Assembly (NCBI RefSeq): GCF_900163965.1
Contig: NZ_FULE01000027.1
Span: 47,603-111,602, forward strand
DNA: 64,000 nucleotides
Source of the DNA: Vibrio ruber DSM 16370
Lineage (GTDB): Bacteria > Pseudomonadota > Gammaproteobacteria > Enterobacterales > Vibrionaceae
Reading direction: 5' to 3'
Part shown: positions 56,708 to 64,000 of the stretch, piece by piece
Numbering within the stretch: position 1 is the first letter of the stretch
How the letters are laid out: every line of letters begins with the position of its first letter
Notes under the pieces: generated by a model
What the model was told of the DNA's origin: nothing
What the model saw: the letters and a program-made list of their open reading frames with translations, nothing else
Databases searched by the model: none
Made by a program: the position numbers and the translations under genes

Positions 56708-58999
56708 TTAAATCTTACAAGCGCCACCGGCACAATCATCATCTTCAGCGATTATTGATGAGGTGACATCTTTCTGGTCATCTTTCGCGCCATCTCTCGT
56801 ATTATGATAATACAGAGTTTTCACACCAAATTTGTAAGCTGTCAGCAGATCTTGAAGCAGTTGCTTCATCGGAACTCTGCCACTGTCGTAACGAGTCGGA
56901 TCATAGTTTGTATTGGCAGAAATAGATTGGTCGATAAATTTCTGCATGATACTGACAAGATGCAGATAACCTTCATTCGAACCAATATTCCACAGGAGCT
57001 CGTAGTTCGATTTCAACTCGATAAACTCAGGAACAACCTGCTTCAAAATACCGTCTTTCGACGCTTTGACTGAAATATAGCCGCGAGGTGGCTCAATCCC
57101 ATTGGTTGCATTGGAAATCTGAGAGGATGTTTCTGAAGGCATCAGAGCAGTCAGCGTCGAGTTTCTCAAACCATATTCCATAACATCGGCACGAAGTTGA
57201 TCCCAATCATAATGCAGCGGCTCTGCACACAGTTGATCGATATCCTTTTTGTAAGTATCAATCGGCATCAGGCCTTTCGCATAGTTGGTTTCATTAAAGG
57301 CAGGGCAGCGACCTTGCTCTTTTGCCAGATTCATCGATGCTTTTAACAAATAATATTGCATGGCTTCAAAAGTGCGGTGAGTGAGGGCATTGGCACTCCC
57401 GTCTGAATATTTGACGCCATGTTTTGCCAGATAGTAAGCATAGTTGATCACACCAACACCCAGTGTCCGACGGTTCATGGTTGCTTTACGTGCGGCAGGG
57501 AGTGGATAATCCTGATAGTCAAGCAGGGCATCCAGTGCGCGTACAACAAGGTCTGACAGACCTTCAAAGTCATCCAGAGACTGAATTGCGCCTAAATTGA
57601 ATGCTGACAGCGTACACAGTGCGATTTCGCCTTCTTCATCTTCAACGTTGTTCAACGGCTTGGTTGGCAGCGCAATTTCAAGACACAGATTCGACTGGCG
57701 AACCGGAGCGACACTTGCATCAAACGGGCTATGCGTGTTGCAGTGATCGACGTTTTGGATATAAATCCGTCCGGTGGACGCCCGTTCTTGCATCAACAGT
57801 GTGAATAGCTCAACTGCTTTGACGGTTTCTCTCTTAATCGACGTGTCATTTTCGTACTGGGTATACAAACGTTCAAATTCTGCCTGATCTTGGAAGAAGG
57901 CATCATAGAGTCCCGGCACATCAGAAGGCGAGAACAGAGAGATGTTGCCGCCCTGAACCAGACGTGTATACATTAATTTGTTGAGCTGTACACCATAGTC
58001 CATATGGCGGACTCGGTTTTCTTCTACGCCACGGTTATTTTTGAGCACCAGCAGCGACTGTGCTTCACGATGCCACAGCGGATAAAAGACGGTCGCTGCA
58101 CCACCGCGAACGCCCCCTTGAGAGCAACATTTGACAGCAGTTTGGAAGTATTTATAAAAAGGGATACAACCGGTGTGAAATGCTTCTCCGCCACGGATTT
58201 CAGAACCGAGGGCACGAATACGACCAGCGTTGATACCAATACCTGCACGCTGTGAAACGTAACGGACAATAGAACTTGCTGTTGCATTGATTGAGTCGAG
58301 ACTGTCACCGCATTCGATCAATACGCAAGAGCTGAACTGGCGCGTCGGTGTACGGACTCCCGACATAATCGGAGTCGGTAAAGAGATCTGAAACTGTGAG
58401 GTCGCATCGTAGAAACGTTTGACATAGCTCAGTCGGGTCTCCTGAGGATATTTGGCAAACAGGCAGGCTGCGACCAGAATATACAGAAATTGTGCGCTTT
58501 CATAGATTTGTCCGGTAACCCGGTTTTGGACGAAATACTTACCTTCTAACTGCTTGACTGCAGCATAAGAGAAGTTCAGATCGCGGCGATGATCGATATA
58601 GTTGCCCAGTTCGATCCACTCGGCTTGTGTATAGTCTTCGATCAGATGACGATCATATTTACCCATCTCAACCAATTTAGTGACATGGTCGAACAGGGTG
58701 GGTGGTTCATACTGACCGTATGCTTTTTTTCTCAGATGGAATACCGCCAGTCTGGCAGCAAGATATTGATAATCCGGAGAATCTTCAGAGATTAAGTCAG
58801 CTGCGGATTTAATCAGCGTCTCGTGAATGTCGGAAGTGGTAATGCCATCATAAAACTGGATATGGGCTCGGAGTTCAACTTGTGAAACCGATACATTGTG
58901 CAGCCCTTCAGCTGCCCATGCGATAACCCGATGGATCTTATCTAGATCGATTTGCTCTTTACGTCCATCGCGCTTCGTAACTGTGAGTTGTTGGTTCAT
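56708..58999 (-). CDS. nrdA: Ribonucleotide reductase class Ia alpha subunit
   Basis: The 763-residue catalytic subunit has an N-terminal ATP-cone (TVTKRDGRKEQIDLDKIHRV), the active-site Cys in FSSCVLIECGDSL near 225, NLCLEIALPT (Asn, Cys, Glu of the active site) near 437, ALCTLSAFNLG near 462, the radical-path tyrosines in KTLYYHNTRDG near 731, and the C-terminal redox pair CAGGACKI. All key residues match E. coli. First gene of nrdA-nrdB-yfaE; NrdR- and DnaA-type sites lie upstream. Confidence 0.97.
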   Translation of the reverse strand: MNQQLTVTKRDGRKEQIDLDKIHRVIAWAAEGLHNVSVSQVELRAHIQFYDGITTSDIHETLIKSAADLISEDSPDYQYLAARLAVFHLRKKAYGQYEPPTLFDHVTKLVEMGKYDRHLIEDYTQAEWIELGNYIDHRRDLNFSYAAVKQLEGKYFVQNRVTGQIYESAQFLYILVAACLFAKYPQETRLSYVKRFYDATSQFQISLPTPIMSGVRTPTRQFSSCVLIECGDSLDSINATASSIVRYVSQRAGIGINAGRIRALGSEIRGGEAFHTGCIPFYKYFQTAVKCCSQGGVRGGAATVFYPLWHREAQSLLVLKNNRGVEENRVRHMDYGVQLNKLMYTRLVQGGNISLFSPSDVPGLYDAFFQDQAEFERLYTQYENDTSIKRETVKAVELFTLLMQERASTGRIYIQNVDHCNTHSPFDASVAPVRQSNLCLEIALPTKPLNNVEDEEGEIALCTLSAFNLGAIQSLDDFEGLSDLVVRALDALLDYQDYPLPAARKATMNRRTLGVGVINYAYYLAKHGVKYSDGSANALTHRTFEAMQYYLLKASMNLAKEQGRCPAFNETNYAKGLMPIDTYKKDIDQLCAEPLHYDWDQLRADVMEYGLRNSTLTALMPSETSSQISNATNGIEPPRGYISVKASKDGILKQVVPEFIELKSNYELLWNIGSNEGYLHLVSIMQKFIDQSISANTNYDPTRYDSGRVPMKQLLQDLLTAYKFGVKTLYYHNTRDGAKDDQKDVTSSIIAEDDDCAGGACKI

Positions 59000-59095
59000 T
59001 CTGCTTTATTTCCCTAACAAAACTGATAAGACCGGCTATGAATTATTTTAGATTTAGGGTCTTGCTTATCTGATATAAATAACATTATGCGTCAA

Positions 59096-59141
59096 ACACA
59101 ATATATAGGGTCTTCGTACCTTGCGGATTACAAGATAGTGC
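59096..59141 (-). promoter_or_regulatory. NrdR box pair upstream of nrdA
   Basis: ACACAATATATAGGGT (59096-59111) is close to the ACACWATATATWGTGT consensus. A weaker second copy (59126-59141, ending GATAGTGC) starts 30 bases further, the three-turn spacing usual for NrdR. NrdR represses ribonucleotide reductase genes when dATP is plentiful. Confidence 0.7.
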
Positions 59142-59181
59142 TATTGTGAGCTGATTTCAAGTTTGTCATCAGGGGACATCT

Positions 59182-59190
59182 TGTGGATAA
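59182..59190 (-). promoter_or_regulatory. DnaA box upstream of nrdA
   Basis: TGTGGATAA is the exact reverse complement of TTATCCACA. DnaA regulates nrdAB in E. coli through boxes in this region, so a conserved role is plausible. Confidence 0.6.
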
Positions 59191-59424
59191 CCACCGCATG
59201 AAATTTTTTTGTTAGTAGCTGCTTACTGAGAACCTGTTTTGACAAGAGAATGGCGAAAACAAGTAATATTTATTTGAGTGAAGTTCCACTAAAATGAAAA
59301 AAAAACAGCTTGATCTTTAGAGATAAATGATCAGATCAAATATCTGGTGTTAATTTCATCAATATGTGTAAAAGTTGTGCATGGAAAGCCATACACGCAC
59401 TTGTTATCAGGGATTGAAATGACA

Positions 59425-60132
59425 TCATTCAGGCAATACTGTATGCACAATATAATTGACATCAACCCGATGGCCGAGGCGATAGGTTTGAGTCACGGGG
59501 TTGTAGTGTAGTCCGGTGATTCCCCGGCCTTGAAGCTGCGTTTGATCAATCATCCGGAATAATTCGGAAGGGCGGATGAATTTTTCATGGTCATGGGTGC
59601 CGTCCGGGACAATCTTCAGCAACTTTTCTGCACCGACAATGGCAAACAGATAGGACTTTAGGTTCCGGTTCAGTGTCGAAAAGAACACATGTCCACCGGG
59701 TTTAACCAGCCGGGCACACGACTGAATAATCGATTGAGGCTCAGGGACATGTTCAAGCATCTCCATACATGTGACGACATCATAAGTGGCCGGATGCGAT
59801 TGTACGTGTTCTTCAATCGTGCGCTGAACATAATCGATTTGTAAGTGGTTTTCCAATGCATGACGCCGCGCGACTTCCAACGGTTCTTTCCCCATATCAA
59901 GACCCGTCACTGTTGCGCCCTCACGTGCCATACTTTCAGCGAGAATACCGCCGCCGCATCCGACGTCCAGAACTTGTTTGCCGAATAGTCCGTTTGATTG
60001 CTGTAAGACATAATCCAGCCGGAGCGGGTTGATTTGATGCAGGGGTTTAAACTCTCCTTCCAGATCCCACCATCGGGAAGCCATGTGTTCAAACTTTTGA
60101 ATTTCTTTCGGGTCCACATTCTGTGTTGTCAT
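59425..60132 (-). CDS. ubiG: Ubiquinone 3-O-methyltransferase UbiG
   Basis: The 235-residue SAM methyltransferase performs both O-methylations of ubiquinone synthesis. The SAM loop [20 protein letters not shown] lies near 53, [14 protein letters not shown] next, and [11 protein letters not shown] near 118; the N-terminal [19 protein letters not shown] is UbiG-typical. It lies between nrdA and gyrA as in E. coli. The 425 bases between it and nrdA hold the nrd regulatory sites. Confidence 0.96.
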   Translation of the reverse strand: MTTQNVDPKEIQKFEHMASRWWDLEGEFKPLHQINPLRLDYVLQQSNGLFGKQVLDVGCGGGILAESMAREGATVTGLDMGKEPLEVARRHALENHLQIDYVQRTIEEHVQSHPATYDVVTCMEMLEHVPEPQSIIQSCARLVKPGGHVFFSTLNRNLKSYLFAIVGAEKLLKIVPDGTHDHEKFIRPSELFRMIDQTQLQGRGITGLHYNPVTQTYRLGHRVDVNYIVHTVLPE

Positions 60133-60515
60133 TTTCAGATCCGTTGTTGATATCTACATTGTCGTAAACGCGATGTACCGTTTCGCTGGTTGTATTATAC
60201 AGAAATGCAATGCCCCCGAAAGTTTCAGGCTCTGAAACAAGAAATATTTACAATCTATTCACCTAGTCAATTTATTTTGACCCGCGAATACAGTGACGAC
60301 TATCAAAACTTGATTGTGTGATGCGTCGAAAAAATGCACTGGTGAATCAATGACTCTTGAAGAAATGAGTAAAATATAAGCAGTTAATCTGCGACCAGTG
60401 TGACAAGCTGAGAAAAGGAGAGGGAAAGTAATGCCGAAGTAGCAAAACCTGTGTTATATTTTCCGGTCTTATACGTATCGAATATACGATCAAACTATAG
60501 AGGGACAATGGCTCT

Positions 60516-63278
60516 ATGAGCGATCTAGCTAAAGAGATCACGCCTGTCAGTATAGAAGATGAGCTGAAAGGTTCATACCTCGACTATGCAATGTCAGTCA
60601 TTGTAGGTCGGGCACTTCCTGATGCACGTGACGGACTTAAACCTGTGCATCGGCGAGTACTGTACGCAATGAGCGTGTTGGGGAATGATTGGAATAAGCC
60701 CTATAAAAAATCGGCTCGTGTTGTCGGAGATGTGATTGGTAAGTATCACCCCCATGGTGATAGTGCGGTCTATGACACGATTGTACGGATGGCACAATCG
60801 TTTTCACTTCGTTATATGCTGGTCGATGGTCAGGGAAACTTTGGCTCTATTGATGGTGATTCTGCGGCAGCAATGCGTTATACCGAAGTTCGGATGGCAA
60901 AAATTGCCCACGAATTGCTTGCCGATCTGGATAAAGAAACCGTTGATTACGTCTCAAACTACGATGATACCGAGCAAATTCCAGCCGTATTACCAACAAA
61001 AGTACCTAATCTGTTGGTCAATGGTTCTTCAGGAATTGCAGTTGGTATGGCGACCAACATCCCGCCCCATAATTTAGGGGAAGTTATCGATGGATGCCTT
61101 GCTTTCATTGATAATGAAGATATTACGATTGATGAATTGATCGAGTACATTCCGGGTCCTGATTTTCCTACCGCTGCCATGATTAGCGGACGGAAAGGTA
61201 TCATTGATGCCTATAAGACCGGACGGGGAAAAATCTATCTGCGTTCAAAAGCCGATATTGAAACTGATAAGAATGGCCGAGAAACCATTGTTGTTACTGA
61301 AATTCCTTATCAGGTGAATAAAGCGCGTCTGATCGAGAAGATTGCGGAGCTGGTCAAAGATAAAAAAGTCGAAGGTATCAGTGCACTACGCGATGAGTCT
61401 GATAAAGACGGGATGCGGATTGTCATCGAGTGTAAGCGTGATGCTGTCGGAGAAGTTGTACTGAACAATCTGTATTCACAGACTCAGTTGCAAACAACTT
61501 TCGGCATTAATATGGTTGCACTTGATAACGGGCAGCCAAAACTGTTTAACCTGAAAGAACTGCTAAAATGTTTTGTTGATCACCGCCGTGAAGTGGTCAC
61601 CCGTCGTACTATTTTCGAATTACGCAAAGCACGGGATCGTGCCCATATCCTTGAAGGTTTGGCGCTTGCACTGGCGAATATTGATGAGATCATTGAACTG
61701 ATTCGTCGTGCACCGACACCGGCAGAAGCAAAAGCGGGGCTATTGGCGCGTGGTTGGTCTCTGGGCAATGTTGCAGCGATGCTGGAACGTGCGGGGGTCG
61801 ATACTGCACGACCTGACTGGCTGGAGCCGCAATATGGTATTCGTGACGGTCAATATTTCCTCACAGAACAGCAGGCACAAGCAATTCTTGAGTTGAGATT
61901 ACATCGACTCACTGGGCTTGAGCATGAAAAGATTCTGGATGAGTACAAAGCCTTATTGGATGAAATCGCTGAATTAATGTTGATTCTTTCCAGTACAGAA
62001 CGGCTCATGGAAGTCATCCGGGAAGAGCTGGAAGCTGTCAGAAACGGCTTCGGTGATAAGCGTCTGACTGAAATTACCGCAGCCTCACATGATATTGATC
62101 TGGAAGAGCTGATTGCGCGTGAAGATGTTGTCGTAACCTTATCGCATGAAAGATATGTAAAGTATCAGTCACTGAGTGACTATGAGTCACAGCGTCGCGG
62201 TGGTAAGGGTAAAAGTGCCACGAAGATGAAAGATGAAGATTATATCGAACGTCTGTTAGTGGCGAATACACACGATAATATTCTGTGCTTCTCAACACGC
62301 GGTAAGGCTTATCGTCTGAAGGTGTATCAGTTACCTCATGCGACTCGAACTGCTCGAGGCAAACCAATCAATAACATTCTTCCTCTGGAAGAAAATGAAC
62401 GGATTACTGCGATTCTTCGGGTTGCTGAGTACGCGGAAGATAAGTTTATCTTTATGGCGACCGGTGACGGTACGGTGAAGAAAACACCGCTTGATCAGTT
62501 TGCGAATGTCCGTTCCAACGGTTTGATAGCAGTAAACTTGCGTGATGACGATTCATTGATCGGTGTCGATATTACTGATGGGAACAATGAGATTATGTTG
62601 TTCTCTAAATTCGGTAAAGTCGTTCGCTTTAAAGAAGCCGAAGAAATCGCTGTCGTGGATGAAAATGGTCAACCAGTGCTGGATGAAAATGGCCAGCCGG
62701 AGATCAAATTCAAAGGCGTAAGACCAATGGGGCGTACTGCATCTGGTGTGCGAGGCATGAAACTGGCTGATGGTGATCAGGTGGTATCGTTAATTGTACC
62801 GAAGACCGATGGTAATGTACTCACAGTCACTGAGAATGGTTATGGTAAGCGCACCAGCCTGTCTGAATACCCAACGAAAGGTCGTGGTACTCAGGGGGTT
62901 GTTTCAATCAAAGTCTCTGAGCGTAATGGTTGTGTTGTCGGAGCCGTACAGGTAGACAGCGGTGATGAATTTATGATGATCACCAATGCCGGAACATTAG
63001 TCCGGACCCGTGTCGGAGAAGTGAGTCAGGTTGGTCGTAATACTCAGGGTGTTACTTTGATTCGTACGTCAGAGGATGAGAAGGTTGTCGGCTTACAACG
63101 AATCGAAGAAGTGGAAGACATCGTTATCGAGTCTGAAGATGAACCGACAGACGGTACGGCTGAGGAACAGCCTTCTCCGTCAGATGTATTACCTTCAAAT
63201 GATGAGGCTTCAAACGATGAGGCTTCAAATGACGAGGATAATAATTCAGATGAACAGGACTCGTCTGATAATGATTAG
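60516..63278 (+). CDS. gyrA: DNA gyrase subunit A
   Basis: The 920-residue subunit breaks and rejoins DNA. The quinolone-resistance region is wild type: [10 protein letters not shown] with Ser83 and Asp87. The active-site Tyr is in AMRYTEVRM near 122. The GyrA box (QRRGGKG) lies near 563, and the six-bladed C-terminal domain wraps DNA. It is longer than E. coli GyrA (875): there is a duplicated DENGQP insert near residue 715-730 and an acidic tail with three SNDE repeats. AGAGGG sits 11 bases before the ATG. Confidence 0.97.
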   Translation: MSDLAKEITPVSIEDELKGSYLDYAMSVIVGRALPDARDGLKPVHRRVLYAMSVLGNDWNKPYKKSARVVGDVIGKYHPHGDSAVYDTIVRMAQSFSLRYMLVDGQGNFGSIDGDSAAAMRYTEVRMAKIAHELLADLDKETVDYVSNYDDTEQIPAVLPTKVPNLLVNGSSGIAVGMATNIPPHNLGEVIDGCLAFIDNEDITIDELIEYIPGPDFPTAAMISGRKGIIDAYKTGRGKIYLRSKADIETDKNGRETIVVTEIPYQVNKARLIEKIAELVKDKKVEGISALRDESDKDGMRIVIECKRDAVGEVVLNNLYSQTQLQTTFGINMVALDNGQPKLFNLKELLKCFVDHRREVVTRRTIFELRKARDRAHILEGLALALANIDEIIELIRRAPTPAEAKAGLLARGWSLGNVAAMLERAGVDTARPDWLEPQYGIRDGQYFLTEQQAQAILELRLHRLTGLEHEKILDEYKALLDEIAELMLILSSTERLMEVIREELEAVRNGFGDKRLTEITAASHDIDLEELIAREDVVVTLSHERYVKYQSLSDYESQRRGGKGKSATKMKDEDYIERLLVANTHDNILCFSTRGKAYRLKVYQLPHATRTARGKPINNILPLEENERITAILRVAEYAEDKFIFMATGDGTVKKTPLDQFANVRSNGLIAVNLRDDDSLIGVDITDGNNEIMLFSKFGKVVRFKEAEEIAVVDENGQPVLDENGQPEIKFKGVRPMGRTASGVRGMKLADGDQVVSLIVPKTDGNVLTVTENGYGKRTSLSEYPTKGRGTQGVVSIKVSERNGCVVGAVQVDSGDEFMMITNAGTLVRTRVGEVSQVGRNTQGVTLIRTSEDEKVVGLQRIEEVEDIVIESEDEPTDGTAEEQPSPSDVLPSNDEASNDEASNDEDNNSDEQDSSDND
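63195..63239 (+). repeat. Three 15-base tandem repeats in the gyrA 3' end
   Basis: TCAAATGATGAGGCT, TCAAACGATGAGGCT and TCAAATGACGAGGAT encode [15 protein letters not shown] in the acidic tail of GyrA. Confidence 0.9.
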
Positions 63279-63308
63279 TTTTCACTAATATCAGCGATAG
63301 TTCTCATC

Positions 63309-63335
63309 AAACCGGGCGATTTGCCCGGTTTTTTT
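63309..63335 (+). terminator. Terminator after gyrA
   Basis: AACCGGGC and GCCCGGTT form an 8-pair stem around GATTT, followed by TTTTT. Confidence 0.92.
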
Positions 63336-63536
63336 ATCTGATTGACAAGTTTGTGATTGGATTTTGTGTGGGGTTGACATCGTAATTAACAATGAAATTA
63401 ACAAGTTACTCAATTGCTCCTAGCAAAAAAAAGTAACATTAAGTGTGATAATGATTCCATTAATTGAACTTTCATAGGACAATAAATGAGAAAATGATAA
63501 AATTTTTTCACTTGTTACCGATAATGGATAGATGCA

Positions 63537-63713
63537 GTGGACTCTCAAGTAACTCAGTTGAAGAAAGATTTCTACCAGCAGATTATGGCGCAGCACGCGT
63601 ATGCATTTCCAAATACGTCTTCGACATTATCACTTTTGACTGATGAGGAGCTGGAGCAGATTGAAAGAGTTTGGATCGAGCTGATCATGTGGAAAAAATC
63701 GCAGACGCATTAA
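63537..63713 (+). CDS. 58-residue protein of unknown function, GTG start
   Basis: The frame reads MDSQVTQLKKDFYQQIMAQH and ends EQIERVWIELIMWKKSQTH. A stop at 63522 limits the start to GTG 63537 or later codons; GGA lies eight bases upstream. A clear terminator follows, which supports a real transcript. The sequence looks helical and soluble, with no recognised domain. A partial Fur-like GATAATGAT occurs about 90 bases upstream. Convincing as a gene, unknown in function. Confidence 0.6.
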   Translation: MDSQVTQLKKDFYQQIMAQHAYAFPNTSSTLSLLTDEELEQIERVWIELIMWKKSQTH

Positions 63714-63738
63714 CAGGTAGCGGCTCATAGATATAAAG

Positions 63739-63772
63739 AAACCCGATGAATCAACAGATTATCGGGTTTTTT
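63739..63772 (+). terminator. Terminator after the 58-residue gene
   Basis: AAACCCGAT and ATCGGGTTT pair around a 13-base loop, followed by TTT. Confidence 0.88.
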
Positions 63773-63839
63773 GTATAGAGAAAACCCCCAGCTAGGCTGG
63801 GGGTTCCGTAAAGCTTACAGCTATAAGTCAGTTATATAA

Positions 63840-63908
63840 CCCCTTTCAATTTGATAAAAACGTCTTGTGGTCTGGCAACTACAAGAGTTAATTAAGAATT
63901 GAAAGGGG
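63840..63908 (+). promoter_or_regulatory. RBS-sequestering hairpin of IS200 tnpA
   Basis: CCCCTTTCAATT (63840-63851) is the exact complement of AATTGAAAGGGG (63897-63908). The second arm contains the ribosome site AAGGGGG for the tnpA ATG at 63915, so the folded mRNA would hide it. This arrangement is known to repress IS200 transposase. Confidence 0.85.
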
Positions 63909-63914
63909 GTCCCA

Positions 63915-64000
63915 ATGGGGGACGAAAAGAGCTTAGCGCACACGCGCTGGAACTGTAAATACCACATAGTCTTTGCACCGAAATATAGAAGGCAAGTGTT
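63915..64000 (+). CDS. tnpA: IS200-type transposase TnpA (partial, N-terminus only)
   Basis: Only the first 28 codons are inside the window: MGDEKSLAHTRWNCKYHIVF then APKYRRQV. The KYHIVFAPKYRR block is the standard N-terminus of IS200 Y1 transposases; the catalytic HUH motif and tyrosine lie beyond the edge. AAGGGGG precedes the ATG inside the hairpin. Confidence 0.9.
   Translation, partial: MGDEKSLAHTRWNCKYHIVFAPKYRRQV

Larger units (their letters stand above)
63781..64000 (+). mobile_element. Left end of an IS200/IS605-type insertion sequence (cut by window edge)
   Basis: The element begins with a terminal palindrome AACCCCCAGC-TAG-GCTGGGGGTT (63783-63805), the kind of hairpin recognised by Y1 transposases, followed by a leader and a tnpA start. 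IS200 elements have no inverted terminal repeats and move as single-stranded DNA. The right part lies beyond the window. It sits behind the terminator of the 58-residue gene, so insertion has probably done little harm. Confidence 0.88.

Noticed and set aside
1..64000. CRISPR arrays, integron attC clusters or prophage modules
   Set aside because: No regularly spaced repeats, no attC-type array, and no phage structural or integrase genes were seen.

Overview
This window is a piece of a gammaproteobacterial chromosome, almost certainly from a Vibrio (Vibrionaceae). The evidence is gene content and gene order. There is a norspermidine pathway with a fused aminotransferase-decarboxylase (45.1-50.6 kb), the VarA/UvrY-uvrC-pgsA cluster, the sap and psp operons back to back, rplY-radD-rsuA-bcr, and yfaE-nrdB-nrdA-ubiG next to gyrA. 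I do not assign a species. Most of the window is dense, ordinary chromosome. The clearest accessory pieces are an A+T-rich pair of unknown genes (36.0-36.8 kb) and the left end of an IS200/IS605-type insertion sequence that runs off the right edge.

Layout. 0-8.4 kb: a dsDNA-mimic protein and EF-P-like YeiP, a nucleotidyltransferase-fold protein with an altered active site, DNA polymerase II, a small unknown protein, then varA-uvrC-pgsA. 8.4-18.3 kb: an intergenic region with two perfect DnaA boxes facing each other, an orphan FetB-type permease, the sapABCDF peptide-transport operon with a DUF2927 gene at its end, and pspF diverging from pspABC behind a sigma-54 promoter. 18.3-28.2 kb: metC, cls, a large chemoreceptor, a sodium-dependent transporter with a candidate TyrR box, RNA-modification enzymes, a META-domain lipoprotein and a DUF1289 protein. 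28.2-36 kb: two small proteins, one behind an attenuator-like hairpin, then rplY, radD, rsuA, bcr, a DUF2913-like gene, a LysR regulator and a cysteine hydrolase. 36-45 kb: the A+T-rich pair, a YbjT-like protein, a MATE exporter, a LolD/FtsX-type ABC pair and nhaA. 45-55 kb: the norspermidine genes, a chemoreceptor, a GcvR-like ACT protein and a CinA-like protein. 55-64 kb: yfaE-nrdB-nrdA with NrdR and DnaA sites, ubiG, gyrA, a 58-residue protein and IS200.

Functional themes. DNA replication, repair and precursor supply are strongly represented (polB, uvrC, radD, nrdAB, gyrA), with DnaA boxes at two places. Envelope stress and defence are represented by psp, sap and cls. Polyamine synthesis feeds the norspermidine used by vibrios in growth and biofilm control. 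Several regulatory structures are visible in the raw sequence and are listed separately: terminators, competing hairpins, a sigma-54 promoter, an NrdR box, and an RBS-sequestering hairpin in the IS. I found no CRISPR array, rRNA, complete prophage or complete integron, and no tRNA I could support. No strong candidate for a wholly new multi-gene system was found. The best leads are the unknown pair at 36 kb, the attenuator plus small protein at 28.7-29.1 kb, and the DnaA-box palindrome at 8.5 kb.
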